Below are positions 42,899-52,054 of a stretch of DNA of 64,000 nt, one piece after another; the stretch's first letter is position 1, and each line of letters begins with the position of its first letter. The stretch is from Alphaproteobacteria bacterium. GTDB lineage: Bacteria; Pseudomonadota; Alphaproteobacteria; CACIAM-22H2. Below the pieces are notes generated by a model. It was given only the letters and a program-made list of their open reading frames with translations, ran no database searches and was not told the DNA's origin. Where the stretch lies: positions 62,001-126,000 of the forward strand of contig JAEULA010000089.1 of assembly GCA_016793165.1 (NCBI GenBank). Reading direction: 5' to 3'. Both the position numbers and the translations under genes were made by a program.

Positions 42899-45830
42899 CG
42901 AGCCGGGCTCCCTTGGGGTCGACGAAGCACGGCTCGACGACCCGCAGCACCGTCTCCCGCCCCTCGTCGTAGCCGATCACGCGCTCGCCCTTGCGATGCC
43001 GGCCGCGCGCGAGCATGCCCAGCGCGATCCAGCGGCCGAGGGCCGGGCTCCAACAGGCCGAGGTGATCCAGCCTTCGGTGCCGTCGCGCGGGCCCGTGCT
43101 CACGAGATGGGCGCCGGCGCGCAGCGCCGCGTCGGAATCCTCCGGCATCAGGCCGACGAGCTGCTTGCGGTCGCCGCGCGTCGCCTCGGGGCGAAGCAGC
43201 GAGCGCCGGCCGACGAAATCCGCCGCCTTTCGCGCGATGGCGCCGCCCATGCCGATGTCGTCGGGGACGGTCATGCCGTCGGTCTCGCTGCCCACATGGA
43301 TGTAGCCCTTCTCGATGCGCAGCGTCATCAGGGCCTCGATCCCGAAGGGCGCGATGTCGAAGGCGGCGCCGGCGGCGATCGCGCGTTCCCACAATGCGGG
43401 AGCGGCGCGCGCCGCGACGTTGATCTCGAAGCTCAGCTCGCCGGTGAAGCTGACGCGGAAGACGCGCGCCGCGATGCCGCCGACGCGTCCCTCGCGAACG
43501 GCCATGTGCGGGAAGGCCGGCGGAGCCAGGTCGATGTCGGTGCCCAGGGCGGCGAGGACGTCGCGCGCCCGCGGACCGGTAAGCGTGATCACCGCCCAGC
43601 GCGAAGTGAGATTCGTCGCGAAGACGCGCAGGTCGGGCCATTCGCCCTGCAGCCACTCGTCGAATCCCGTCGCGATCCGCGACGCCGCCGCGGAGCTCGT
43701 GCCGACCAGGAAGTGCTCGGCGCCGAGCCGTGCGCAGACGCCGTCGTCGGTCACGATGCCGTGCTCGGTCAGCATCAGCCCGTAGCGCACGCGTCCGACC
43801 GGCAGCGTCGACATTGTGCCGACATACATCCGGTCGAGGAACGTCGCGGCATCGGGACCGCGCACCTCGATCTTGCCGAGCGGCGAGCCGTCCATGATGC
43901 CCACCGCGCGCCGCACATGACGTGCCTCGCGCCGCGCCGCGGCATCCAGGTTCTCGCCGTGGCGGGGATAGGCGGCGGGACGTCGCCAGGCGCCGAAATC
44001 CTCGAACAGTGCGCCGAGCGCCGCGTGCTGCGCGCGCATCGGCAGCTCGAGCCGCGGCTGGTAGAGATCGCCATGGGCGCGGCCGGCGAGCGCGCCGAAC
44101 GGGATCGGGTCGAAAGGCGGCCGGAACCGCGTCGTGCCGACCTCGGCGATGCTGCGCTGGGTCGCCGCGGCCAGGATCGCCAGGCCGACGACGTTCGAGG
44201 TCTTGCCCTGGTCGGCCGCCATGCCGAGCGTCGTGTAGCGCTTGAGATGCTCCACCGACCGGTAGTTCTCGCGCGCCGCGAGCCGCACGTCGTCGGCCGT
44301 CACGTCGCTGAGCAGGTCGACCCAGGCCTTGCCGCCGCGCGCCGTCTCCCACAGCGGCATGACCGCGCCCCCCGGTCGCTCGGCCACGGCCGGGAGCGCG
44401 ACGGGATCGACCGGTCGCCCGGTCGCCCAGGCCGCGGCCCGGGCGCCCTCGCGGAGCGCGTCCGCGAGCGAGAAGCTGCCGCGGCAGGCGCCGGCGGAGC
44501 GCTCGTCCTGCACGGACTGCGCCGGCACGAACGCGACTTTCGCCTCGTCATAGGCGAGGCGGCCGCCCGACTGGCAGAAGAGATGCACCGCCGGATTCCA
44601 TCCGCCGGAGACGGCGATGAGATCGGCCTCGATCGAGGTCGCGCCCCCGCCGAGGCGCCGCATCACGGCGCCGGCCACCGCCCTGCCGCCGAGCGCGCGC
44701 TCGATCACGGCGCCGGTCGTGATCGCCACGCCGCGCGCGCGCAGCATGTCGGCCTCGGCGGGCGGCGCGCCGCTCCGGGAGTCGACGACCTGCGCGATCT
44801 CCACGCCGGCATCATGCAGGGCGAGCGCGGTCGCATAGGCGTCGTCGTTGTTGGTGGCGACGATCGCGCGCTCGCCCGGCGCCACGCCGTGGCGGGTCAC
44901 GTAGCTGCGCACGGCGCCGGCGAGCATCACGCCGGGCAGATCGTTGTCGGCGAACACGAGCGGACGCTCGAACGCGCCGGTCGCCAGCACGACGCGGCGC
45001 GCGCGGATCCGCCAGAGCCGCCCCGCGGCCCGTTGCGCCGGCGGCGGCGCGCCGGGCAGGGCGATCTGCTCGTAGGCGCCCAGGAGGTTGTGGTCGTAGT
45101 AGCCGAACACCGTCGTGCGCGGCAGGCGGACGACATCGTCGCAAGCCGCGAGCTCGGCCTCGACCCGCGCGATCCAGTCGGCTGCGGGCGCGTCGTCGAT
45201 CGTCGCGCCATCCGCGAGGAGCCGCCCGCCGGCCTCGGCCTGCTCGTCGACGAGCATGACCCGGGCGCCGGCCCGTGCCGCATGCAATGCCGCCGCGAGC
45301 CCCGCCGGCCCGGCGCCGACGACGAGCACGTCGCAATGCGCGCTGATCTGCTCGTAGCGATCGGGATCGGGTGCGCGCGGTGCGGCGCCGAGACCGGCCG
45401 CGCGGCGGATCGTCGGCTCGAACAGGTGCCAGTCCGGCCGCATGAAGGTCTTGTAGTAGAAACCGGCGGGCAGGAAGCGCCCGACGGCGCCCACGAGCGC
45501 GCCGACATCGAACGCCGCGGAAGGCCAGGCGTTGACGCTGCGCGCGACGAGCCCTTCGTAGAGCGGGACCTGGGTCGCCTTCAGGTTCGGCGTGGCGCGC
45601 GCGCCGTCGCCGACCGTGACGATCGCATTGGCCTCGTCCGCGCCGGCCGCGAACACGCCGCGCCGGCGGTGGTACTTGAAGCTTCGGCCGACCGTCGACA
45701 CGCCGTTCGCCAGCAGGGCGGAGGCGAGCGTGTCGCCCGCGTAGCCGTGGTAGCGCGTGCCGTCGAAGGTGAAGCCGATCCGGCGCGCCCGATCGATGCG
45801 GCCGCCGGCGGCGAGGCGGAAGCCGGTCAT
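42891..45830 (-). CDS. soxA: Sarcosine oxidase alpha subunit (979 aa)
   Basis: Large subunit binding NAD and tetrahydrofolate. An N-terminal ferredoxin-like domain (about 1-100) has the hallmark GRSFKYHRRRG; a NAD/FAD-type Rossmann domain follows (VLVVGAGPAGLAAALHAARA, from about 168); the C-terminal third is a GcvT-like folate domain (from about 590). It catalyses, with the beta subunit, sarcosine oxidation to glycine, hydrogen peroxide and 5,10-methylene-tetrahydrofolate or formaldehyde. The start at 45830 matches the family N-terminus; the long upstream extension is a shadow of soxD. Length is normal. Confidence 0.94.
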   Translation of the reverse strand: MTGFRLAAGGRIDRARRIGFTFDGTRYHGYAGDTLASALLANGVSTVGRSFKYHRRRGVFAAGADEANAIVTVGDGARATPNLKATQVPLYEGLVARSVNAWPSAAFDVGALVGAVGRFLPAGFYYKTFMRPDWHLFEPTIRRAAGLGAAPRAPDPDRYEQISAHCDVLVVGAGPAGLAAALHAARAGARVMLVDEQAEAGGRLLADGATIDDAPAADWIARVEAELAACDDVVRLPRTTVFGYYDHNLLGAYEQIALPGAPPPAQRAAGRLWRIRARRVVLATGAFERPLVFADNDLPGVMLAGAVRSYVTRHGVAPGERAIVATNNDDAYATALALHDAGVEIAQVVDSRSGAPPAEADMLRARGVAITTGAVIERALGGRAVAGAVMRRLGGGATSIEADLIAVSGGWNPAVHLFCQSGGRLAYDEAKVAFVPAQSVQDERSAGACRGSFSLADALREGARAAAWATGRPVDPVALPAVAERPGGAVMPLWETARGGKAWVDLLSDVTADDVRLAARENYRSVEHLKRYTTLGMAADQGKTSNVVGLAILAAATQRSIAEVGTTRFRPPFDPIPFGALAGRAHGDLYQPRLELPMRAQHAALGALFEDFGAWRRPAAYPRHGENLDAAARREARHVRRAVGIMDGSPLGKIEVRGPDAATFLDRMYVGTMSTLPVGRVRYGLMLTEHGIVTDDGVCARLGAEHFLVGTSSAAASRIATGFDEWLQGEWPDLRVFATNLTSRWAVITLTGPRARDVLAALGTDIDLAPPAFPHMAVREGRVGGIAARVFRVSFTGELSFEINVAARAAPALWERAIAAGAAFDIAPFGIEALMTLRIEKGYIHVGSETDGMTVPDDIGMGGAIARKAADFVGRRSLLRPEATRGDRKQLVGLMPEDSDAALRAGAHLVSTGPRDGTEGWITSACWSPALGRWIALGMLARGRHRKGERVIGYDEGRETVLRVVEPCFVDPKGARLDG

Positions 45831-45846
45831 GGGCGCCGCGTCCCGC

Positions 45847-46125
45847 TCATGGCAGCCTCGGCTTCGATTCGAGCAGCCCGTACACCGCGCGGACCTCGTG
45901 GGTGACGGTGTCGCGCGCGACGTTGAACCACTGGCCGCAGCCGTGCCGGTGCAGCCAGCGCTCGTAATGGAGACCCTTCGGGTTGTCGCGCTCGAAGAGG
46001 TAGCGCGCCCACTCGGCATCGCTGACGCGCTCCGGCGGGGCGGGCCGCGCGATGTGGGTCTGGCCGCCGCAGACGAACTCCGTTTCGTCGCGCGGCCCGC
46101 AATGGGGGCAGGGGATCCGCAGCAT
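45847..46125 (-). CDS. soxD: Sarcosine oxidase delta subunit (92 aa)
   Basis: Zinc-binding small subunit. MLRIPCPHCGPRDETEFVCG shows two of the zinc-ligand cysteines (Cys6, Cys9) and the family phrase; WARYLFERDNPKGLHYERWL and HRHGCGQWFNVARDT complete the match. The ATG overlaps the soxB stop by one base (TGATG), and soxA starts 16 bp after its stop, so translation is tightly coupled. Confidence 0.94.
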   Translation of the reverse strand: MLRIPCPHCGPRDETEFVCGGQTHIARPAPPERVSDAEWARYLFERDNPKGLHYERWLHRHGCGQWFNVARDTVTHEVRAVYGLLESKPRLP

Positions 46126-47375
46126 CAGTGCGCGATCCCCGAGGCCGCGGCCTCGTCGACGAGCGCGCCGGTCGCGAAGCGGTCGAGGCCGAAGGCCGCG
46201 ACGAGCGGGTGCGGCGTGCCGGTGGCGATCGTGTGCGCGAAGGTCCAGCCGCCGGCGGGAATGGCCTTGAATCCGCCGGTGCCCCAGCCGCAGTTGAGCC
46301 AGATTCCCTCGACCGGCGACTTGCCGATGATCGGGGAGGAATCGTGCACCACGTCGGTCATGCCCGCCCATTGCCGCATGAAGCGCGTGCGCGACAGCGA
46401 CGGGAACAGCTCGAGGAACCCGGCGACGACGTGCTCGGCCGTCGGCAGGTTGCCGCGCTGGGCGTAGGACGGATAGAGGTCGAGCGCGCCGCCCAGCACG
46501 ATCTCGCCCTTGTCGGACTGGCTGGCGTAGACGCCGGTCGCGGGCGACAGCAGCACCGTGTCGAGCCAGGGCTTGAGCGGCTCCGAGACGAAGGCCTGCA
46601 GCGCGTAGGTCACGAGCGGCAGCCGGAACCCGGCCATCGCGGCGAGCACGCTCTGATGCCCGGCCGCGGCGAGGCCGATCCGGCCGGCCCCGATGCGGCC
46701 GCGCGTCGTCTCGAGTCCGACGGCGCGGCCCCGCTCGAACACGAAGCCGGTGACCTCGCAGTTCTGGATGATGTCGACGCCGCGCGCGTCGGCCGCGCGC
46801 GCGTAGCCCCAGACGACGGCGTCGTGGCGCGCGATGCCGCCGCGGCGCTGGATGAAGCCGCCGTGGATCGGATGTCGCGCGCGGGGGCTCGTGTCGAGAT
46901 AGGGCACGAGCCGCCCGATCTCGGCGACCGAGAGCAGCTCGGAATCGATGCCGTTGAGCCGCATCGCGTTGACCCAGCGCCGCGCGCCTTCGAGGTCGTG
47001 GCGGCTGTGCGCGAAGGTGATGATGCCGCGCTGGCTGACCATGGTGTTGAAGTTCAGCTCGGCGGACAGCTGCTCGTAGAGCTTGAGCGAGAACTCGTAG
47101 AAGGCGGCGCTCGCCGGCAGGAAGTAGTTGGAGCGGATCACCGTCGTGTTGCGCCCTGAATTTCCCTGGCCGATCCAGCCGCGCTCGAGCACGGCGACGC
47201 TGGTGATCCCGTGGTTCTTCGCAAGGTAGTGCGCCGTGGCCAGGCCGTGCCCGCCGCCGCCGACGATCACCACGTCGTAATGCGGGCGCGGGGCGGGATC
47301 GCGCCAGGCCGGGGTCCATCCCCGGTGGCCACGCAGGCCTTCGCGGAGGAGAGACCAGAGCGAGTAGCGAGTCAC
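46125..47375 (-). CDS. soxB: Sarcosine oxidase beta subunit (416 aa, GTG start)
   Basis: FAD- and FMN-binding catalytic subunit. From residue 34, VVIVGGGGHGLATAHYLAKN is the FAD-binding Rossmann motif; QRRGGIARHDAVVWGYARAA (about 177-196) is the conserved segment around the histidine that carries covalent FMN in this family (probably His184). The GTG at 47375 is chosen because it starts at the family's usual M-x-RYS position (VTRYSLWSLLREGL), and the frame upstream lacks homology. First gene of soxBDAG, facing a COG3618 amidohydrolase across a 141-bp promoter region. Expected to allow growth on sarcosine or glycine betaine. Confidence 0.94.
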   Translation of the reverse strand: MTRYSLWSLLREGLRGHRGWTPAWRDPAPRPHYDVVIVGGGGHGLATAHYLAKNHGITSVAVLERGWIGQGNSGRNTTVIRSNYFLPASAAFYEFSLKLYEQLSAELNFNTMVSQRGIITFAHSRHDLEGARRWVNAMRLNGIDSELLSVAEIGRLVPYLDTSPRARHPIHGGFIQRRGGIARHDAVVWGYARAADARGVDIIQNCEVTGFVFERGRAVGLETTRGRIGAGRIGLAAAGHQSVLAAMAGFRLPLVTYALQAFVSEPLKPWLDTVLLSPATGVYASQSDKGEIVLGGALDLYPSYAQRGNLPTAEHVVAGFLELFPSLSRTRFMRQWAGMTDVVHDSSPIIGKSPVEGIWLNCGWGTGGFKAIPAGGWTFAHTIATGTPHPLVAAFGLDRFATGALVDEAAASGIAH

Positions 47376-47516
47376 GGTCGCGAATCCTACGACCAGTCGC
47401 CGTCGCAGGCGAGCCTCTTCGGCTCGCGATCCGCGACGGCGCCGCGACGCGCCATTGGATTCGCGCAGCAGCGGCGGTACGAAGCAACGTTCGCCGCAAC
47501 CGGGAGGACCGACGCC

Positions 47517-48341
47517 ATGAAGGGCCCGAAGCTCGTCGCGCCTGCGGGCGCCTGCGACACGCACATGCACTTCTACGACGCGCGGTATCCGACGGCGCCG
47601 ACCGCGCTGGGCACGCAGCCCGACGCGACGCCCGCGGATTATCGCAAGGTGCGCGAGCGGCTCGGCCTGCAGCGCGTCGTCGTCGTGCAGCCCTCGGCCT
47701 ACGGCGCCGACAACCGCGCGACCATGGCCGGCGCTGCGGCGTTCGGCCGCGACGCCCGCGCCGTCGTCGTGGTCGAGCGCGATGCGCCCGATGCCGAGCT
47801 CAAGCGACTCGCGGACGCGGGCGCGGCGGGGCTGCGATTCTTCCTGTTCGGCGGGAACTACTATTCCTGGCCGGATCTCGAGCGCATGGCGTGCCGCGCG
47901 GCCGACCACGGCTGGCACCTGCAGCTCCAGTTCGACGGCAGGACGATCCCCGACTTTGCCGACCGCATCCGCGCGCTGCCCTGCGACTACGTGATCGACC
48001 ACAACGCGCGCTTCGTCGAGCCCGTGCCGGCCGACCACGCGTCGTTCAAGGCGCTGCAGGGCCTGCTCGACACGGGTCGCTGCTGGGTGAAGTGCTCGGG
48101 CATGTACGACACCTCGAAGCTGGGGCCGCCGCTCTATCCCGACGTCGGCGCGATCGCGAAGGCGATCATCCGCCATGCCCCCGAGCGGGTCGTCTGGGCC
48201 AGCAACTGGCCGCACCCCGGCCGCGATCCGAAGCCCGACGACGCCATGCTGCTCGACACGCTTCTCGACTACGCGCCGGACGACACGGTCCGCAGGAAGA
48301 TCCTCGTCGACAATCCGGCGCGGCTCTACCGCTTCGCGTGA
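47517..48341 (+). CDS. COG3618 amidohydrolase, lactonase/PDC-hydrolase-like (274 aa)
   Basis: Amidohydrolase-superfamily TIM barrel. CDTHMHFYDARYP (about 14-26) carries the HxH pair; VIDHNARF and VWASNWPHPGRDP (near 228-240) carry the later His and Asp. The group includes 2-pyrone-4,6-dicarboxylate lactonase and L-fucono/L-rhamnono-lactonases, which hydrolyse sugar lactones without a tightly held metal in some cases. The start at 47517 has CGGGAGG upstream. It is divergent from soxB. Given aldose dehydrogenase and mutarotase genes elsewhere in the window, a sugar lactone is an attractive substrate; PDC is the alternative. Confidence 0.8.
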   Translation: MKGPKLVAPAGACDTHMHFYDARYPTAPTALGTQPDATPADYRKVRERLGLQRVVVVQPSAYGADNRATMAGAAAFGRDARAVVVVERDAPDAELKRLADAGAAGLRFFLFGGNYYSWPDLERMACRAADHGWHLQLQFDGRTIPDFADRIRALPCDYVIDHNARFVEPVPADHASFKALQGLLDTGRCWVKCSGMYDTSKLGPPLYPDVGAIAKAIIRHAPERVVWASNWPHPGRDPKPDDAMLLDTLLDYAPDDTVRRKILVDNPARLYRFA

Positions 48342-48359
48342 TGCCGCAGGTTCCATCGT

Positions 48360-48384
48360 GTAACGCCATTCGACACAGCGTTAC
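48360..48384. promoter_or_regulatory. GTAACGC-N11-GCGTTAC inverted repeat
   Basis: Seven-base perfect arms separated by eleven bases, 19 bp after the amidohydrolase stop and 77 bp before the GST start. It may be a dimeric regulator site for the GST gene or a weak terminator of the amidohydrolase. I do not recognise the motif. Confidence 0.4.
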
Positions 48385-48460
48385 CCGGCGGAGCCTGGAC
48401 GGCCGGGGCCGGTGCCGCCAGTTTGTCGCGCCTCTGCAACTCCCCAGGAGGGCCTAGCCC

Positions 48461-49069
48461 ATGAAGCTGTACTACTCGCCCGGCGCCTGCTCGCTGTCGC
48501 CGCACATCGTGCTGCGCGAAGCCGGCCTCGCCTTCGACGTCGAGAAGGTCGACCTCAAGGCGAAGGTGACCGAAAAGGGCGCCGACTTCACCAAGATCAA
48601 TCCGAAGGGCCAGGTGCCGACGCTGCAGCTCGACAGCGGCGAGATCCTCACCGAAGGACCGGTGATCGTGCAGTACCTCGCCGACCAGAAGCCCGCGGCC
48701 GGCCTCGCCGGCGCCGCCGGCACGATGGAGCGCTACCGCGTCCAGGAGTGGCTCAACTTCATCACCTCCGAGCTGCACAAGGGCTTCAGCCCGCTGTTCC
48801 GTCCGAATACTCCCGACGCCTACAAGGACATCGCGCGCGCCAACCTGGGCGCGAAGTTCGCGGCGGTCGACAAGCACCTCGCCGGCAAGCAGTACCTGCT
48901 CGGCGACAAGTTCACGGTCGCCGACGCCTACCTCTTCACCGTCTCGAACTGGGGCAAGTTCACCGGCGTCGACATCGCGAGCTGGCCGAACGTCGCCGCG
49001 CACCAGGCTCGCGTCGCCGCGCGTCCGAAGGTGCAGGAGGCGCTGAAGGCCGAGGGGCTGGTCAAGTAG
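48461..49069 (+). CDS. gstA: Glutathione S-transferase, beta class (202 aa)
   Basis: Thioredoxin-like N-domain and helical C-domain. MKLYYSPGACSLSPHIVLRE contains Cys10, the glutathione-reacting cysteine of beta-class enzymes; NPKGQVPTLQLDSGEILTEG includes the cis-Pro loop and the glutathione-binding Glu/Gly; LLGDKFTVADAYLFTVSNWG is the conserved N-capping box and hydrophobic staple of the C-domain. Length is typical. AGGAGGG precedes the start. It probably detoxifies electrophiles or acts in thiol-disulphide exchange. Single gene with its own terminator-like hairpin downstream. Confidence 0.92.
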   Translation: MKLYYSPGACSLSPHIVLREAGLAFDVEKVDLKAKVTEKGADFTKINPKGQVPTLQLDSGEILTEGPVIVQYLADQKPAAGLAGAAGTMERYRVQEWLNFITSELHKGFSPLFRPNTPDAYKDIARANLGAKFAAVDKHLAGKQYLLGDKFTVADAYLFTVSNWGKFTGVDIASWPNVAAHQARVAARPKVQEALKAEGLVK

Positions 49070-49111
49070 GGCGCACGCCGGAGCCGGCGAGGCCCTCCTC
49101 CCCGGCCGCGT

Positions 49112-49147
49112 CGCGGTGTCCCTCCTCGCCCGAGGAGGGACACCGCG
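49112..49147. terminator. Perfect 17-bp hairpin, shared by convergent genes
   Basis: Arms 49112-49128 and 49131-49147 are exact reverse complements with only two bases between. It lies between the convergent GST and ABC-ATPase genes, 42 and 13 bp from their stops. There is no T tract, but the stem is very stable (CGCGGTGTCCCTCCTCG). Confidence 0.6.
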
Positions 49148-49160
49148 CGTCGCCCGCGCT

Positions 49161-49958
49161 TCACGCGCCGAGAATCGACCCGCGCTTCAGGATGCCGCGG
49201 GACAGGAAGATTTCCGTGATCGCGCGCTGCGCGGCATCGAAGCCGTCGCTCTCGCGCGCCTCCAGGCCGCGCGGCCGCGGCAGATCGATGGTCAGGACGC
49301 GGTCGATCCGCCCCGGCCGCTCGCTCATCACCACGACTCGGTCCGACAGCAGCACGGCCTCGTCGATCGAATGCGTGATGAACATCACCGTCTTCGGGCG
49401 CGACAGCCACAGCGCCTCGAGGTCCACGCGCATCTGCTCGCGCGTCAGGGCATCCAGCGCGCCGAAGGGCTCGTCCATCAGCAGCAGCGTCGGGTCGTGG
49501 ATCAGCGCGCGCACGATCTGCGCGCGCTGGCGCATGCCGCCCGAGAGCTCGTACGGGAAGCGGTCCTCGAAGCCTGCGAGGCCGACGGCCGCCAGCAGGT
49601 CGCGCGCGCGCACCCGGTAGTCGCCCGGCTTCAGCCCCCGCAGCTCGACCTGCGCCAGCACGTTGTCGAGCAGCGTGCGCCAGTCGAGCAGCACCGGGCT
49701 CTGGAAGACGATGCCGATCTCGGTCACGGGCCCTTCCACGCGCTTGCCGAGCACCTCCACGACGCCCTCGCTCGGACCCAGCAGGCCGGCGACGAGCCGC
49801 AGCAGCGTGCTCTTGCCGCAGCCCGACGGGCCGACGATCGAGACGAACTCGCCCGCGGCGATGTCGAGATCGACGCGGGCGAGGGCCTGGGTCTCCTGTC
49901 CGGCGCGGCGGAACGTCTTGGCGACGCCGCCGATCCGGATCGCGGCGGCCGAAGTCAC
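49161..49958 (-). CDS. NitT/TauT-family ABC transporter ATPase (265 aa, GTG start)
   Basis: ATPase of a nitrate/sulfonate/taurine-type importer. Walker A is GPSGCGKST (43-51); the signature LSGGMRQRAQIVRAL and Walker B LLLMDEPFGALDALTREQM follow, with the H-loop in VMFITHSIDEA. The GTG at 49958 overlaps the solute-binding protein's stop (GTGA), the expected coupling; the ATG-less longer frame is not coding. Last gene of the permease-binding protein-ATPase operon. Substrate unknown: aromatic or aliphatic sulfonates, pyrimidine precursors and others are transported by this family. Confidence 0.92.
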   Translation of the reverse strand: MTSAAAIRIGGVAKTFRRAGQETQALARVDLDIAAGEFVSIVGPSGCGKSTLLRLVAGLLGPSEGVVEVLGKRVEGPVTEIGIVFQSPVLLDWRTLLDNVLAQVELRGLKPGDYRVRARDLLAAVGLAGFEDRFPYELSGGMRQRAQIVRALIHDPTLLLMDEPFGALDALTREQMRVDLEALWLSRPKTVMFITHSIDEAVLLSDRVVVMSERPGRIDRVLTIDLPRPRGLEARESDGFDAAQRAITEIFLSRGILKRGSILGA

Positions 49959-50938
49959 GTCGCGGCGAAATCGTTCGTGTAGAACGCCGTCGGCGGCATG
50001 TCGGTCTTGAGCTCGCGGTAGTCGCGCATCAGCTCGAAGGTCTGCTGCCACGAGGCCGGGTCGTTCCAGCCCAGGCGCTTGCCCGGCGTCAGCCCCTGCC
50101 GCGTGCTCGCGTTGGAGTCGTTCACCTCGGCCAGCAGCGTGGTCTCGACGAGATCGGCCTTCAGCCGCTTCACCGCCGCCGCCGCTGCCGCGGGCTCGGC
50201 CAGGGTCGCCTCGTAGGAGCGCGTCGTCGCGCGCACGAAGCGGCGCACCAGCTCGGGCTGCTTCTCGATCGTCTCGGGATGGGTGACGATGGCCATGCCG
50301 ATCGTGTTCACGCCGACGTCGTAGAACGGGATCACGACGGGATCGACGTTACGCTGGCGCATCAGGTTGGGCTGGTCGGAGATGCCGCCGAGCAGCGCGT
50401 CGACCTGCTTCTCGAGCACGGCCGGTACCTTGGCGGCGGCATCCATCATCACCAGCCGGATCGAGTTGCCGTCGAGCTTGTTGGCCGCGACGACCGCGGG
50501 CCACAGCGCGGTAAGCGCGTCGCCGGCGGTGACGGCGAGCCGCTTGCCCTGCAGGTCCTTGATCGACGTGATGCCGCTGTCTTTCCGCGCGACGACGCAG
50601 AAGCTCGACACCCCGACCACCGTCATCACCGCCTTCGCCTTGGCCCCGCGCGCCGCGCCGAGCATCAGGCTGCCGGCATCCGCCATCGCGAAGACGTCCT
50701 CGCGGCTGTCGATCAGCTGCACGGAGCGCACCGAGCCGCGGCCTTCGTTGATCGTCAGGTCGATGCCCTCGTCCTTGTAGAAGCCGCGCTCCTTGCCGAG
50801 CACGAAGGCGCCGTGCGAGCCGCCGAGATACCAGTTCAGCCGGATGCTCGCCGGCGTCGGCGCCTGGGCGCGCGCGTCGCGCGCGCCGATGAGCGCCGCG
50901 CTGGTCGCGGCGGCGAGCGTGAATGTCCTGCGCTTCAT
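49955..50938 (-). CDS. NMT1/SsuA-like ABC solute-binding protein (327 aa)
   Basis: Periplasmic binding protein. The signal peptide spans about 1-23 (MKRRTFTLAAATSAALIGAR) with an Arg-Arg start, which could be Tat-type. The NMT1/THI5-like fold shows in IRLNWYLGGSHGAFVLGKER, GSVRSVQLIDSREDVFAMAD and LQGKRLAVTAGDALTALWPA. GGGAGGGGA precedes the start at 50938. It lies between permease and ATPase genes of one importer. Proteins with the phrase GGSHGAFVLGKERGFYKDEG often bind thiamine-precursor-like or pyrimidine compounds, but the ligand cannot be fixed. Confidence 0.9.
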   Translation of the reverse strand: MKRRTFTLAAATSAALIGARDARAQAPTPASIRLNWYLGGSHGAFVLGKERGFYKDEGIDLTINEGRGSVRSVQLIDSREDVFAMADAGSLMLGAARGAKAKAVMTVVGVSSFCVVARKDSGITSIKDLQGKRLAVTAGDALTALWPAVVAANKLDGNSIRLVMMDAAAKVPAVLEKQVDALLGGISDQPNLMRQRNVDPVVIPFYDVGVNTIGMAIVTHPETIEKQPELVRRFVRATTRSYEATLAEPAAAAAAVKRLKADLVETTLLAEVNDSNASTRQGLTPGKRLGWNDPASWQQTFELMRDYRELKTDMPPTAFYTNDFAAT

Positions 50939-50979
50939 CGTGTCCCCTCCCGTTCGTTGCTGGATGTCTTGCCGGCGGA

Positions 50980-51792
50980 TCACCGATCCGAGGCGCTCTC
51001 CCGGCCCGACCCGCGTTGCGAGACGTGCCAGGGGATCGAGACGCGCTCGAGGAACTCGACCGCGTAGTAGACGACGAGTCCGATCGCCGAGAGCAGCGCG
51101 ACCGTCGCGAAGACGGCGCCGGACTGCATGTTGCCGTTGTATTCCTGGAGCAGGTAGCCGAGGCCGCGATCTGCGGCGACGAACTCGCTGACGACGGCGC
51201 CGGTCACGGCGTTGACGGCGCCGATCTTGAGCCCCGTGAAGACGGAGGGCAGGGCCGACGGCAGCCGGATCATCCGGAACAGGCGCCAGGCGCCGGCGCC
51301 GGTCGAGCGCGCGAAGTCCATGATCTCGGGATTCGTGCCGCGGAAGCCCGCGACGTTGTTCACCAGCATCGGGAAGAAGCAGAGCAGGAACACCATCGTC
51401 AGCTTCGAGACCATTCCGATGCCGAGCCAGATCACGAAGATCGGCGCGAGCGCGATCTTGGGCACGACCTGGAACGCCACGATCAGCGGATAGACGTTGC
51501 GCTCCATCCAGCCGGAGAAGGCGATGCCCAGCGCGAGCGGGATGCTGACCGTGATCGCGATGGCGTAGCCGACGACGATCTCGAGGCCCGTGATCCGCGC
51601 GCCGTCATGGATCCGCGGCCAGCGCTTGACGAGCTCCTGCGCGATCGCGGACGGGGCGGGCAGGATGTAGTCGCGGATCGCGAACGCCCACACCGCGAGC
51701 TCCCAAATCGCCAGCAGCACCAGGGCGGCGACGAGTCCGCGCGGGACCCAGGCCGTGACCCGGGAAAGCGGCGAGGCCGAGGAGTCGGTCAT
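50980..51792 (-). CDS. NitT/TauT-family ABC transporter permease (270 aa)
   Basis: Inner-membrane permease with six predicted helices, from LVAALVLLAIWELAVWAFAI (about 20-39) to VALLSAIGLVVYYAVEFLER near the end. The EAA coupling loop is visible as ARSTGAGAWRLFRMIRLPSA (about 163-182). First gene of the operon, 41 bp before the binding-protein gene, and divergent from a Gfo/Idh/MocA oxidoreductase. One permease gene only, so it should form a homodimer. Confidence 0.92.
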   Translation of the reverse strand: MTDSSASPLSRVTAWVPRGLVAALVLLAIWELAVWAFAIRDYILPAPSAIAQELVKRWPRIHDGARITGLEIVVGYAIAITVSIPLALGIAFSGWMERNVYPLIVAFQVVPKIALAPIFVIWLGIGMVSKLTMVFLLCFFPMLVNNVAGFRGTNPEIMDFARSTGAGAWRLFRMIRLPSALPSVFTGLKIGAVNAVTGAVVSEFVAADRGLGYLLQEYNGNMQSGAVFATVALLSAIGLVVYYAVEFLERVSIPWHVSQRGSGRESASDR

Positions 51793-52054
51793 GATCGATC
51801 GACACTAGCGGGGCAGCGGGTCACGCGAAACGTCGCCGGCCGGCCGTTTCGCGAGGGGAAACATGCTGCGGCGCACCCGCCTCGGTGTCGCGGCGCCCGG
51901 CTCGATCGCGCGCAGCCTCCGTCGTTTCGGGCCGACGTTCGGGCGTCGCGCCCGCTTCTCCCGAGTCCGCATGCGTCCGCCGCCGCCGGCGAGCTTGACC
52001 ATCGGACCGCTTCGCGGCACCCCTCTCGCGCGCCAGCAAGGGGAGAACCGCCGG

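Noticed and set aside
42732..45905. 1057-codon open frame on the plus strand
   Set aside because: Antisense of soxA; composition is biased and no motif is present.
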